Shown one piece after another: positions 39,982-50,921 of a stretch of 64,000 nt of DNA. A program made the position numbers and the translations under genes. This DNA comes from Aphanomyces cochlioides (Eukaryota; Oomycota; Saprolegniomycetes; Saprolegniales; Verrucalvaceae). Every line of letters starts with the position of its first letter. Within the stretch, counting starts at the first letter, position 1. The notes under the pieces are model-generated. The model did no database searches. It was not told where the DNA came from and was given only the letters and a program-made list of their open reading frames with translations. The stretch is from positions 1,488,001 to 1,552,000 of the forward strand of contig JAHQRK010000001.1 in NCBI GenBank assembly GCA_019828595.1. Reading direction: 5' to 3'.

Positions 39982-42900
39982 ATGGAAGACGACTTGGAAG
40001 ATCACGCATCTCTCGACGATCTAGACGTCCAATTGCCAGTCAATGGCTACGGACAGAGCACAAACGATGCGTGGCGCCCAAACGGCCGCGCGGCTGTCGA
40101 TCTCTCGTACTCGCAAGTGCTGGAAACGAAAAGCAAGAGCCGATACCATGGGAGAAGGAGGTTTCAATACGCGAGTCCACAGACGTATCCACTCTCGACA
40201 CTCAGCGAGACGGATGAATCCGAGCTGAAATCGTACGGAAGCAAGCGCAATGTCTTTGCGTACAACTCGGAAGACATGGATGCGGACGAACTCGCAGCCG
40301 AACAACGAGAACAAGTCGAGAGAGAAATGCAAGACGACGACGAATGGTCCCATGGAGATGTCGCCATGCCAGGAGATGATGTCTACCGCTTTGTCCAGCC
40401 GCGACGATTGTCCTCGTGGGTTCAAGACGATGCAGTGTATGCTTGCTTTAAATGCCACACCCAATTCACGCTCATTATCCGCAAGCATCACTGCCGCGCG
40501 TGCGGACGAATATTTTGCAACGCGTGTTCCAACCAACGCCTCGTCATCCCTGGAGACTACGAGTCGATGCCAGTCTCCCACGCGCTCAAGAACGGATCAG
40601 GCCACACGTACAGCAGCGTTTTGGCAGATACAACGTCCCATGTCATTGGCAGCTTGGGCTATTTCGTGTGGAATTACAACAGCGCAACGCCATCGCTCTC
40701 GTCCAGCGCGGACGACTTTTCAGAGTTTGCTTCAGCTTCGTCGTCGCTAGATACGCGGGAGCTCCATACGTCCATCGAGCTCGAGCGGGAGAAATTCCTC
40801 CGCTCCATGAGCTCTCTTGAAAAGCGCGGCGTCGTATCCAAGTTCACACCGTCGTCGACAAGCACTGCAAAGAAAGTTAAGGCACCGCCGCGTATACCTC
40901 CAGGCAGCGTGCTCCAGCGCGTTTGTGACGATTGTGCGTCGGCCCTGCAGCAACGACGGCAGCATTACAACACGGTGCAAGTGTTTGAGCTCTGCGAATG
41001 GGACATTGAAACGCTGCGGCTCTTAGGCCAAGTGTGCCGCAAGTGGCACCGCGCGTCCATCATGTGCCTCTCGACATTTCGCCAGATCCAATACTACCTT
41101 CCATCGCATCCTCTCTCACACAAGGAGCGGCATCTTTTACTTCGGAATCGGCGCTTCCTCGCAGGGCATTCCAAATGGTTTGACTCTCGAGGCAACAACG
41201 AGCCCAATCTAACTTGTGTTGTAGGTTGCTTCAGTTGATCAAAGCTGTGGACTTCTCGCGGGATGACGACGCTCTGGCCGACGATCCGACCGTTGAAGAC
41301 ATTCTCAAGCTCATGGTGGCGCCACGCAGCCACAACTGCATGATGACCATGTGCTCGCGGCTCTGTAGGCATGACATGGAATGTGTCGATGCCCTCGAAG
41401 TGCTCTCGTCGCAGGAAATTCAAAGCGTCAAGCTACGCAACCTATGCGTCCACGCGCTGCAGAAGAAGGCAACGCCGGACGAATGGCTTAGTTTCCTCCC
41501 TGTCGTCTTGCATGCGCTCAGCTTTGAAGCCACGCCAAGCGCCCTCCGAGAGACGGTTGTCCAGCGAGCTCTGGGCGATATCCGCTTTTGCTCCGACTTG
41601 TACTGGGGTCTTAGTGTCCTCGCGGAAGACCGTCGCTGCCGGCGTAAGTTTGACGGTCTGCGGCAGCAGCTTCTCCTCACGCTTGCAGCGCATCAAGAAA
41701 CGACATCGCAAGATCTGCTCCACGGCCAGGAATTCCTCGATATCTTGTACAAATTGCCCCATCGAACGGACAAAGCCATCGTGACGGCGCGACTCCAAGC
41801 AGAACTTGCCAAGACGTCGATCTTTTCGTCCAAGCGACTACGGCTCCCTCTTGATCCTCTCCTCACAGCCAAAGGCATCGATTTCAATGCTGTCAAAGTC
41901 ATGCGCAGTGCCGAAGCGCCATTAGTTTTGACTTGTATCGGTGTCGAGCGGACCAGCGAAGGTGACTCGACGACAACAGCAACATCGTCGTCGTCTTCCC
42001 CGTCGAAACAGCTCCGGCGATACCGACTCATGTACAAGCGCGACGATCTGCGGAAAGATGCGTGTGTCCAAAACATCATTCATGTCATGTACTCGATCCT
42101 CAAGCAGGAAACGCAGCAGTTCAACATTGCGCTCGTCACGTACCGCGTCACGCCGACGTCGAGCTATGACGGCTTGATTGAGATCGTCGAAAATGCTCAT
42201 ACGCTCTACTCGATCATCCGTGAGCATGGCAACATCATGCGCTTCCTCCATCACTACAATGGCCATCGGGTACGGCCATTTCATCCTTGGGCTCTGCCTA
42301 AATTCGTGCTGCTGCTTGTAGACTCTCAGTGATATTTCCACGTCGTTCCGAGAGTCCTTGGCGGCCTACACAGTCATCACATTCCTGCTCGGCGTGGGAG
42401 ATCGCCATGCCGAGAACGTGATGCTGACGAAGGAAGGCAATCTTTTCCACATCGACTACGGCTTCATCTTGGGCAAAGACCCCAAGCCACTGCAGCCACC
42501 GATGCGACTTGACAATTACATGCTGGAAGCGCTCGGTGGTCCCGTTCAAGTCGAAGCGTTCAAATCGCTCTGTGTCGTTGCATTCAACTGCCTGCGACGG
42601 CATGTTTCGCTCTTCCTCATCATGCTTCGACTCGTCGTCGATGCAATTCCAGAAGTTACCGACTTTGGCGTGAATTACACCCAAGCCGACTTGGATGCCT
42701 TTGTCGTGGAGCGATTTTTGCCAGGTAGAACACTCCACAGAGCTGTCTTTTGATCATGACTGCATGAATGATAGGTCAAACGGATGAAGAGGCTGCGACG
42801 GCGCTCATGTTGCGCATGGAAGGCAAACTCAACGAGAAGATTGGCCTCACCCTGAGTGACTTTGTCCATGCCCATGCAAGCGAAAAGACTGTGAGCAAAG

Positions 42901-43043
42901 GCGTGAGCTCCATGAAAGTTGGCGTCGAAAGCGTCGGTGGCGCTGTCCAAACTGTCGCCAATTCGCTCACAACGGGCGCGTCGTCGCTGCTCAAGTATGT
43001 CTGGGGCGGATCCTCCACGTCGGCGCCTTCCTCCACGCATTGA
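39982..43043 (+). CDS. FYVE zinc finger fused to phosphoinositide 3-kinase
   Basis: Four exons. Exon 1 encodes an acidic N-terminus and a FYVE-type finger at about residues 135-185: CFKCHTQFTLIIRKHHCRAC, then GRIFCNACSNQRLVIP, with a distal CDDCASALQQRR pair. The core RKHHCRACG matches the PI3P-binding R(R/K)HHCR motif. Intron 41178-41224 joins HSKW|LLQLIKAVDF and leads into a helical PI3K accessory domain. The kinase domain follows: FNAVKVMRSAEAPLVLTC, RYRLMYKRDDLRKDACVQNI (ATP-binding Lys), LGVGDRHAENVML (catalytic loop) and LFHIDYGFILG (DFG-equivalent HIDYG). A last intron at about 42726-42775 leads to a tail after DFVHAHASEK. The enzyme would make a 3-phosphoinositide and carry its own reader. 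This combination is reported in oomycetes. No C2 domain was recognised, so the class is uncertain. Confidence 0.9.
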
Positions 43044-43184
43044 AGACATAAATGCACTGTTAAATTTAATATTTCGTAGAAAGGCTGCCCAGGCAATGAT
43101 GGGAACCCCATATGTTGGTTGAACAGAGAAACCTCTATCATTTAATATTCTGCTCCCACACCTCACAACCAAACAAGAAGCAAC

Positions 43185-44292
43185 ATGGCGCTTCCCGTCG
43201 ACACGTCTCAAAGCGATGCTCTCAACTTGCAAGTACTTCAGCGCCAGGACGACCAGATCATGGACATTGTTGGCACAGCGAGCCACGTCGTCGTCTACGA
43301 GTTCAACCAGGTCGAGCAGTCATGGGTAGGCCAGTTGCAACTGGAACTAGCGACTTGACATTGTCCATGTGCGTAGAAGCGAAAAGAAGTGGAAGGCAGC
43401 CTGTTTGTGGTCAAACGGTATCGATGTTGCCATGGCTATGCGCGTTGATGTTCGCTCGTCCTTGTAGGTATTCGGCGCCACGCTTTCAAATCTTTGTCAA
43501 CAATCGGTTGAGCACGGTCAACATGGCGATTGCGATCGATGCGCAAATGAACGTGGACAACGTGGATGACTTTTTGATCATCCGGTGTACAGATGCGGTA
43601 ACTAGACTGCCCACACAGCCTCAGGCAACTTAGTGATTGAAATGCTTAGGCAGCACCAGGAGAGTACAAAATCTACGGCATTTGGTTCTACCCTGAAGAA
43701 GATCGCCAAAAGACACTCAAGCTCTTGGAACGGTACGATACCGTCCTTGTCTTCACTCGTGATGTTTTCGACAGAGTCCTCGTGTCCATCAAAGGAGCAT
43801 CGAACGCACCTCCTGCCAAACAACCAGCTCAACCTCAACAACAACGCCAGCAGGCTGCCCACGAAGCTCAAACCGAGTCCAAGCCGGTATGGACGACAGC
43901 TCATGATATCTCACACTGTCTTGTGGTCGTAGGCAGCGCAGACATCGACGTCGTATGGTCCAATTGGCTCGCCCAAGAAGAACGCGTCGACCACCGTGTT
44001 GAGTAAAGCAGAAGGCATTGCGGCAGGCGAAGCGATCCTTGGTATGATTTCACAAAACCAAGACGCGTCGTTGGCACAAGCGACCGAAGCGCAGTTGAAT
44101 GTCTCGAATAACAACAGCAATACGTTGCTCGTGCCGCAGCAACGTCAGAAGAAAGTCCGTGAACGTACGCCGCCCCGAGGCAAGCAACTCAACAAGGAAC
44201 AATTCAAGGAAGCGTTGCTGCAATGCCTTGAAGACCCCGCGTTCGTCGACCAGATCTACCAAGCGTACTCGAAGAAGCAGCAGAAGGCGTAA
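43185..44292 (+). CDS. DCP1: mRNA-decapping enzyme subunit DCP1
   Basis: An activator of the DCP2 decapping enzyme in P-bodies. Short exons encode an EVH1-like fold: MALPVDTSQSDALNLQVLQR, HVVVYEFNQVEQSW|, KRKEVEGSLFVVKR|YSAPRF, FQIFVNNRLSTVNMAIAI and APGEYKIYGIWFYPEEDRQK. NNRLST and IYGIWFY are diagnostic of DCP1. A Gln-rich linker follows. The C-terminal trimerisation helix is NKEQFKEALLQCLEDPAF then VDQIYQAYSKKQ (family L(T/S)K.QF..AL..L...d..F...IH.AY). The stop is at 44290-44292. Intron borders in the linker (43750-43960) are not certain. Confidence 0.9.
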
Positions 44293-44378
44293 CCTGTTCC
44301 TCGGGCGAGATTAAAAGATTGGCAGTTACCATTCGAGTGTGTCGCGACGTCATTTCCACGCTTCTGCCGTCGTCTTTG

Positions 44379-46796
44379 ATGGCCAGGAACGTGTTCTCCA
44401 CTGCTGCTGCGGTGGCCATGACGCTCCTCTCAGTGCTTGGGAGTCCGACTGACAAAGTCCTCGCTGTCGTGTCGTTTCCAGTCCACATCGGGTGCTCGAC
44501 GGGAGCTACGCCGTACGTCTTCCCAGTCGCGACGACACCGTCGGTCGTGTTTTCAATGCCCGTGCACGATCCTGCCGCGGAGTTCATCTCGTTCAACGTG
44601 ACGGCTCTCGATCTACCACCGAGGGATTACATCCAAGTCCGTCCGCTCAATGCGTCGGCGCCAGTGTACACATACCGCGGCCACTACCCAGACGGTATCC
44701 TCACGACGGCACTCTTTGCGCAGGATGTCGTCTTTGAGCTCATCTCGTTTGGATCGACGAATTCCAACTGCGAGTACGGCGTGAGTGTCGCCGACTACCG
44801 CTTCTCCGCGACGCCACCCGCGCATGAATCCACATGTGATACGACGGACGATGCCAATTCACCAGCATGCAACAGGCTCAGCGTCTACTGGCAAGGATCT
44901 CAAGCAGTCGTGCGCCTTCTCATCAACACTGCCGACGGCGCGCGGTGGTGCTCTGGCTGGCTCGTCGGATGCGAGAACCACGTCTTGACCAACTATCACT
45001 GCATTGCGTCGGAAGAAGACGCGGCGGCAACGACGTTTGACATCCAGGCGTACGGCAAGTGCCATGAAAGTTGCATCGGTGGCGGCTCCTGCTCGGCTGG
45101 CAATGTTGTCGTCGGGTCGACTTTGATCGCATCCTCGGCGACACTGGACTACGCGCTCGTCCAGCTCGCGTCGCCTGCCGCCACTTCGACTTACCTCCAG
45201 CTACAACCAACGACTCCAGTCGGAGGCCGCATTTACATACCGCAGTACGCGTATGGCGCTGGCATGGTCGTGGCGATCAAGACGAACAGCAAGTACGGCC
45301 TCGTGGAGACGTCGACGTACTCCAACAAAGACTGTGGTCTCGATGGCATGGTCGGGTATCGCCTCAACACATCTCCAGGCTCCTCAGGCTCTCCTGTGAT
45401 ATCCACCACGACAAATGGAGTCGTCGCGATGCATTCCTGCGGAGGTTTGTCGCCCTGAGCTCCATGGAACACTTGATCATACTGTGGCTAACTCGTAGGT
45501 TGCTCGGTCGTTGCGAATGGAAGCTTGAACGGAGGCATCGCCGCAGCTTGGATCGTTCAAGACTTGCAAGCAAAGAATGCACTGCCCAAGTGCGCTCTCG
45601 CGCCGCAACCTCCGTCGGACGGCGTCGTCGACTACACATCTGTCCGTGGAACTCTCTACCGTCACGTGCGTGGCGTGACCATGGATGTTCACATGCTCTC
45701 ACTGGACTCGGACGGCGTGTTGGAACTTGATCTCTTGTCCTACGAGAAGACAAGCGACGGCGTCTTTGTCGACGTCGACAACAACTGCGACACATCGTAC
45801 TTTGACTCGAAAGTCTACTTGGTTGCATCCGATGGCTCGATCGTTGGCGTGAACGACAACAGTGTCCATGGGAATGGTCGCGCCGACGGCTCCGTGAACG
45901 ATTTTGATGCATTCTTGACGTTCAACGTCGATCCTGGTCAGTACTTCGTTGTCGTAGGCACGACCGACATGTCTGACACGGATGCTGAGCTTGCCGTCAC
46001 GCAGCAAATGCTTTACTCTGCTGGCGGTTTGATGGAATGTGGCCTGTCGTCGGGCAGCCATGGCCATTACACGCTGACGATTCGCACCAACATTGACCCA
46101 GACAGCATTTCTGCATTTGTGCCGACAACTTCCGCGTTTCCCTCGGCTTGCGACGCTTCCTCGGCTAAAGCTCAAGCGCCATCGACATGTCCATCGTACC
46201 ATCAAGTGCCCGCGTTGAATGTGCCTTACATTGTCGATGGCACGATTGTTCAAACGAACGAAACCGTGTCGATCGACCAAGTTCCGTTTGAACTGCTTGA
46301 AGCCACTCATCTCTCGATTGAAGTCGTTTCATTCCAGGCTTTGGACGACGGCAGCATCCTTCCTGAAGGTTTTGACGATCAAGGTTTTTGTGGCCGAACA
46401 TACATTGATGCAGTCGCTTACGTCTTTGAAGACACGACAGCGAATCAGCTCAAGCTCATTGACACTGGTAAACTCATTGCTGCTTGCGACGACAAAGCGC
46501 CGGGATTCAACACACCCAGCGGCTTGAGTCGAAGCTCGCGCGATCCGTTTCTCGACTTGTTTCTTCCTCCTGGCAAGTATATGCTGGTTGTCGGCCAGTA
46601 TCCGCTTAAACTCCAAGATGCGCCGCGGTCGTCTGTTGCATCGACGCCAGGGTTTTACCCCTGGAGACAAGGCGTTCCTTCAAGCACAGGCACGTACCAC
46701 GTCGTTTTCTCCACGACAAGAGTCGGCATCCTCTCTCCACCGTGCAATCCGCCGTCCTTCATTCCCGAATCCTGTTCAGTGGCGACAGGTTTATAG
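44379..46796 (+). CDS. Secreted chymotrypsin-fold serine protease with C-terminal beta-domains
   Basis: The start at 44379 gives a signal peptide (MARNVFSTAAAVAMTLLSVL). A beta-rich N-terminal domain precedes the protease. The catalytic triad is visible: His in HVLTNYHCIAS, Asp in ATLDYALVQL, Ser in NTSPGSSGSPVIST. The short GSSGSPV elbow and the NYHC form resemble V8/glutamyl-endopeptidase-like and lysyl-endopeptidase-like S1 enzymes more than animal trypsin. A 53-nt intron (45446-45498) joins HSCGG|CSVVANGSLNGG. The C-terminal 400 residues contain two repeats of a pre-peptidase-like beta-sandwich, with DGVLELDLLSY and FNVDPGQYFVVVGTTD in the first and FLPPGKYMLVVGQY in the second. It is predicted to act outside the cell, in nutrition or host interaction. 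Confidence 0.83.
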
Positions 46797-47046
46797 AGTG
46801 AACTATGAAAATTAATACTTATTGATACCTCTTGATTATTATATTCACTGGAAACTGTCTAAGGGCGGGTCTGGATACTTTTTTCTGGCATTATTTTAAT
46901 TTCAGAATTTCGCCATCTGGATACCTCAATTTCAAGATTATGCTCTAGGAAAATATGACATTTATTGCCAAAATATAACAGAAAAAAAATGGAGCTCGAA
47001 GCTCCATTTTTCAATATTCTGTTTGTCGATTCGTATCTGACTGCGC

Positions 47047-48027
47047 ATGACTCTCTGGACCGATGAGCTCGACACAATCTGGATCAATGAAATGATCCAT
47101 CAAGCCAACGTGCTGGGAAAACGCTCAAACAGTGGCTTCAAGAAAGAAGCTTGGACTGCTGCCCTCGCAAAGCTTAATGCCGCTGTGTTACCAGGTTCGG
47201 CATTCACGATGTTGCAGTTGAAGACCCGAAACACAAGCCTGAAGGAGAAGTTTTCGGTGGTTTGGAGTATGGCCAATTTCTCAGGCATGGGATTCGAGCG
47301 ATCAAGATCACTTGTGGTTTGCATTTCAACAACCTGGGATGATTTCTTGGCTGGGAAAAGTGACGAGATCAAAAAGTGGTAAAATAGACCTTTTCCACTT
47401 TTTGATCTATGTGAAGTGCTCTACTCTGGATTGCTCGCAAGAGGTAAACATGTCTTGTCAACGAACATGCCAATTACACAGACGCCAACGATATGGAACA
47501 ACTCAGACGATGATGAGTCAAATCAAGTCAGTGATTTGGATGAAAACCAAGAAAACGGGCCAATGCATGCGAATTTTTCAAGTAAAGTCATTGATCAAGG
47601 AGCATATCATGACCAAGACAATCATGTTTCCCCACACTACAGCAATACCGACCGTAGACACAGCAAGCGCCGTCGTGCCACGCAAGAAGAATCTCCGCCA
47701 AAACGAGTTCGACCATCGGCGGCCACTGTACTTGCTTCAGAATTGAGATCTCAAAACGATAGTTTGTCCATGGAGCTCCACCTTTTTTCGAAAGCATTGA
47801 TGGGCGAAAATGTCGATGGCTCTGAAAGCAAGGTTGAAATGACTATTAGTTGTCTTCAAGATGAATTTGAAGGCTTATTGGAAGACGAAGAAATTTTCAC
47901 AACCATTGATGTCCTTGTAATTGAATCAAATGCCAAAATATTCTTGAAGCTCAAAGGCAGTCTATGTGATTCCTGGTTGCGGCGACAAATATTTATGGCA
48001 AACAGAATTGATAATGAAAGCAGTTAA
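47047..48027 (+). CDS. Myb/SANT-like DNA-binding protein of the Harbinger element
   Basis: The first exon (47047 to about 47358) encodes a tri-helix domain: LWTDELDTIWINEMIHQANV, then KRSNSGFKKEAWTAALAKLN, TMLQLKTRNTSLKEKF and a W-D-D-F-L end. This is the Myb_DNA-bind_3 pattern (G.R...GFK..W......N...Q.k.....LK..). An in-frame TAA at 47380-47382 is avoided if GTGACG...GTGAAG (about 47358-47416) is an intron, giving an acidic, then basic (RRHSKRRR) and coiled C-terminal part ending at 48027. In Harbinger elements this second protein recruits the transposase to the ends and to the nucleus. Confidence 0.72.
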
Positions 48028-48060
48028 TTGGAGCTTAGCATTGCATCTAGCCTCAAATTT

Positions 48061-49260
48061 TCAACCACAACGTAGAAGTAATTGGTATTGTGCCCACATA
48101 TCGTCGGCTAAACTGTCACGCCATATTTTAGCATCTCCACTTTCCACAATTGGGCTGTGCTCATAGGAATCTTCGTCGCTAATGGGAAGTCTCTGTGTTC
48201 TTCGAAGTTCTTGTAAAGCCTGCCTGACATAAATGTCATTGCGACATCCATGCAGACGGATAAAGTTATGAACCGCACACAGCGCCATAACCAATTTCAC
48301 TTGGAATTGATTATCATATTGCACTGGATACGACAGCACTGGAAATCGTCGTTTGAGAATGCCAAAAATTCTCTCAATAACATTGCGCACCATCGAATGA
48401 CGCAAATTGAACAGTTCCTGTTTGTACTGTGGCCGCTGGCGTCCTTTGCCAAATTCTTTCAAATGATAACGCGTACCTCGATCAGGAGTGAGAGCTGTTG
48501 TAGTTAAAGCGAATCCAGCATCCATGATGTCAAATAAACCATCGGGTATAACAAATCCTTTTGTCAGCGCATCTGCATAAAGCTTTCTGTCGGCCACTGT
48601 TCCCTCTCAGCCAGCTAGCACGTAAGTAAAATTTAGATCAAAGTCGCATGCGGCCAAGACGTTCATGGTTATCCCTTTTCTTCCTTGATATGGAGCCACA
48701 TCCTTTTGAGGTATCCACACTGGAATATGTGTGCTGTCAACAGCCATTCGGCATTTTTCAAAGAATGGATAGAATTTTGGATTGGAACGGATTTCTCTGG
48801 GCACTGGACTGTCGTTTGCTGGGATCTGAATGTAGTTGGACGCCAATCGGTTCAAACATATCACTACATGGTGAAGGTGACGAGTAATGGTGTCTGGAGA
48901 ATGCTGAAAACGTTCTTGAAGAGCAGCACTGGAAGCATGTTGACCAGCAAAATAGAGAAATATTCCAAGTTGCTCGAAGGCATGAACGTTGTCAGTTTCC
49001 TTCATTCTACCATGCTCGATAAGGTCGTTAGCCAACGCGACGAATATATCGCGCGGCATCCGAAAGTTTTCCACGAAAGCATCTTCGCTACCACTGAGTT
49101 TTTCTCTCATCCAAGCTTCCCCCGAGAGTATTGACGTTCGCTTCGGCATCTTCTCGACGAAAGTAATTCGATGGTAATGAGCATACTGAATGAGTGTATT
49201 CCGACGCCGTAACTTGAACCAAATGCGAACGAAGCATAAGATGCGCCGACGGTTGACCAT
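48061..49260 (-). pseudogene. Harbinger DDE transposase with one in-frame stop
   Basis: A 400-codon frame starting at the ATG at 49260. Helical N-terminus: SEDAFVENFRMPRDIFVALA, then LGIFLYFAGQHASSAALQER (HTH region). The nuclease triad is visible: first Asp in CRMAVDSTHIPVWIPQ, second Asp in VLAACDFDLNFTYVLAG, Glu in VRNVIERIFGILKRRFPVL. The frame is continuous except for one TGA at 48609-48607, right after YVLAG, where relatives have the Trp of A-G-W-E-G. The element therefore looks recently inactivated, unless the codon is read through or is a sequencing error. The DDE residues themselves are all present. Confidence 0.85.
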
Positions 49261-49477
49261 GCTGATAGGATCCGCGCGCAAGTTTGCTTTTGCTTTTGTG
49301 TGAGTTTCTTTTTGGCATCCAGATGGTACGGTTTATTTTTATTCTCGAGAAAAAAGATAGAACTTGACGGGCTCAAATCAACTGCCTCCCATCTTATATA
49401 AAATATAATACCATTTTTTTTCTGAGGCATCCAGACCCGGCCTAAATCAATAAATATGAAGACCTCCATTTTCTAAT

Positions 49478-50483
49478 ATGAATCCATTCGCAAAGTTCGC
49501 GCATGGACATCTCGAGGATGAAGACTCGGCGCAAGCAAAGGATGACAAAAAACGACGAGGAGACGAAGTTGAACGACTGAAAGAACAAGGAAGAAGCAAA
49601 GGGTCCAAGAGGCAACGAAGTGGAAATGAGAACCGACTGAAAGCTTTGAATCGGCTCATTGACATGAGAGAAAACATTTCCGCTCCAATCGATCTCTATG
49701 GCACGGATAAACTGGTCGACAACAACGCGACAATGAAGGTAAATTTATCTATCGCGATTAGTCCAATTTATACTCATGCAGCCAGTAGTTGCAAAGGTTC
49801 CAAGCCCTCGTCGCAGCAATGCTTAGTACCCAAACGAAAGACGAAATTACTGCAGCTGCAATGCGACGACTTCATGCTCACCCCGAAGGACTGTCTACGG
49901 AAAGCGTGCGTGAAATGTCCGTTGAGAAACTCGATGCATACTTGACTCCAGTGGGATTTCACAAGTACAATCTGTCAGTTTGTTCAGGAAGAACTCATTC
50001 TTTGCGCTAGGAAAAAAGCTGAGCAACTCAAAACAATTGCGACTATCCTTCATGAGCAATTTGACGATGATGTTCCAAAAACCATCAAAGAGCTGGTATG
50101 ACACCGCGGCACTAGATTCCAAACAGCTTACTCGAAACCTTAGACTGCATTGCCTGGCATTGGCCCCAAAGTTGCTCGCCTGACACTACTTGTTGCTTGG
50201 AATGTCGTCGACGGAATTATCGTCGACACCCACGTGCACCGAATATCAAATCGATTAGGGTAGCAGTGGTCAAGCCAGGGGATTATTGACATGTTTGATT
50301 AGTTGGGTGGCAGGGACGAAGACTGCAGATGCCACACGACAAGAGCTGGAAGAATGGGTTCCACGCGAGCATTGGGGAAGCATCTCCAAGTTGATGATTG
50401 GTCTTGGCCAAACTACTTGCGTTGCCACGAAACCCAAATGTGCATCGTGCCCATTGTCGTCACTATGTCCATCGAGTAGATGA
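49478..50483 (+). CDS. NTH1: Endonuclease III-like DNA glycosylase/AP lyase
   Basis: Base-excision repair of oxidised pyrimidines in nucleus and mitochondria. Exon 1 (to 49738) encodes a basic N-terminus. Introns of 42-58 nt join ..[60 protein letters not shown] and [17 protein letters not shown]. The helix-hairpin-helix LPGIGPKVA carries the catalytic Lys, and [12 protein letters not shown] carries the catalytic Asp. The [4Fe-4S] loop is at the end: [17 protein letters not shown], all four Cys present. Length is about 260 aa, normal for the family. A PIF/Harbinger element ends 35 bp upstream of the ATG, so the native promoter must be displaced or replaced by transposon sequence. Confidence 0.93.
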
Positions 50484-50540
50484 CAAAGACAACTTCTATT
50501 ACAGCATGGCTATCAAAAACGAACTACTGTACCTATACTC

Positions 50541-50921
50541 TCATGCGGCTTGGCGATACAATGCCAGCAATAGCATTGAGACAGCAGCAACTGTAAGCCA
50601 CGCCAGTTTCATCAACGCCTTGTTAACAATATCGTGCGTTGTTTCGACCGTCAGCACCGCGTTCATGTGTTGTTGTCGCGTGAGCATAAAAGACCAGCCA
50701 GATCTCAACAGCCGCTCCGATCGTGTGAGTTTGGGTTCGACGGTGATGACGACGTGCTGCCTCGGTCGGGTGTTGAGGTCGTCGTTCTCTTCTGAATCGC
50801 TGCTGTCGTCCGTCGAAGCGTCGCTCAAAAGGGGCTCCCTGAGATGCTTCTCTTTTTCATTCATGTGTCCCCAACGCATGTTCCTCAGTAGCGAGGGGAG
50901 ATAGGACGACTCGGCCATCAT
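50541..50921 (-). CDS. Small C-terminally anchored membrane protein, unknown function
   Basis: About 126 aa from MMAESSYLPSLLRNMRWGHM. A Ser/Asp-rich acidic stretch (SDASTDDSSDSEENDDLNTR) is followed by VVITVEPKLTRSERLL. An amphipathic helix (QQHMNAVLTVETTHDIVNKA) precedes a single C-terminal hydrophobic segment (LAWLTVAAVSMLLLALYR). The layout is that of a tail-anchored protein in ER, Golgi or mitochondrial outer membrane. The helix before the anchor could be a SNARE-like or coiled-coil segment, but no zero-layer residue is evident. The gene converges on endonuclease III 57 nt away. Confidence 0.55.
   Translation of the reverse strand: MMAESSYLPSLLRNMRWGHMNEKEKHLREPLLSDASTDDSSDSEENDDLNTRPRQHVVITVEPKLTRSERLLRSGWSFMLTRQQHMNAVLTVETTHDIVNKALMKLAWLTVAAVSMLLLALYRQAA

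Larger units (their letters stand above)
46863..49442. mobile_element. PIF/Harbinger DNA transposon, 2580 bp
   Basis: Flanked by TAA duplications (46860-46862 and 49443-49445). The terminal inverted repeats are GGGCGGGTCTGGAT (46863-46876) and the complement of GGCCGGGTCTGGAT (49429-49442), 13 of 14 matching. Subterminal copies of the same motif occur at about 46908-46920 (CCATCTGGATACC) and 49312-49323 (GGCATCCAGATGG). It carries the two-gene set typical of this superfamily in opposite orientation: a Myb/SANT-like DNA-binding protein (plus) and a DDE transposase (minus). The right end lies 35 bp upstream of the endonuclease III start codon. Confidence 0.92.
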
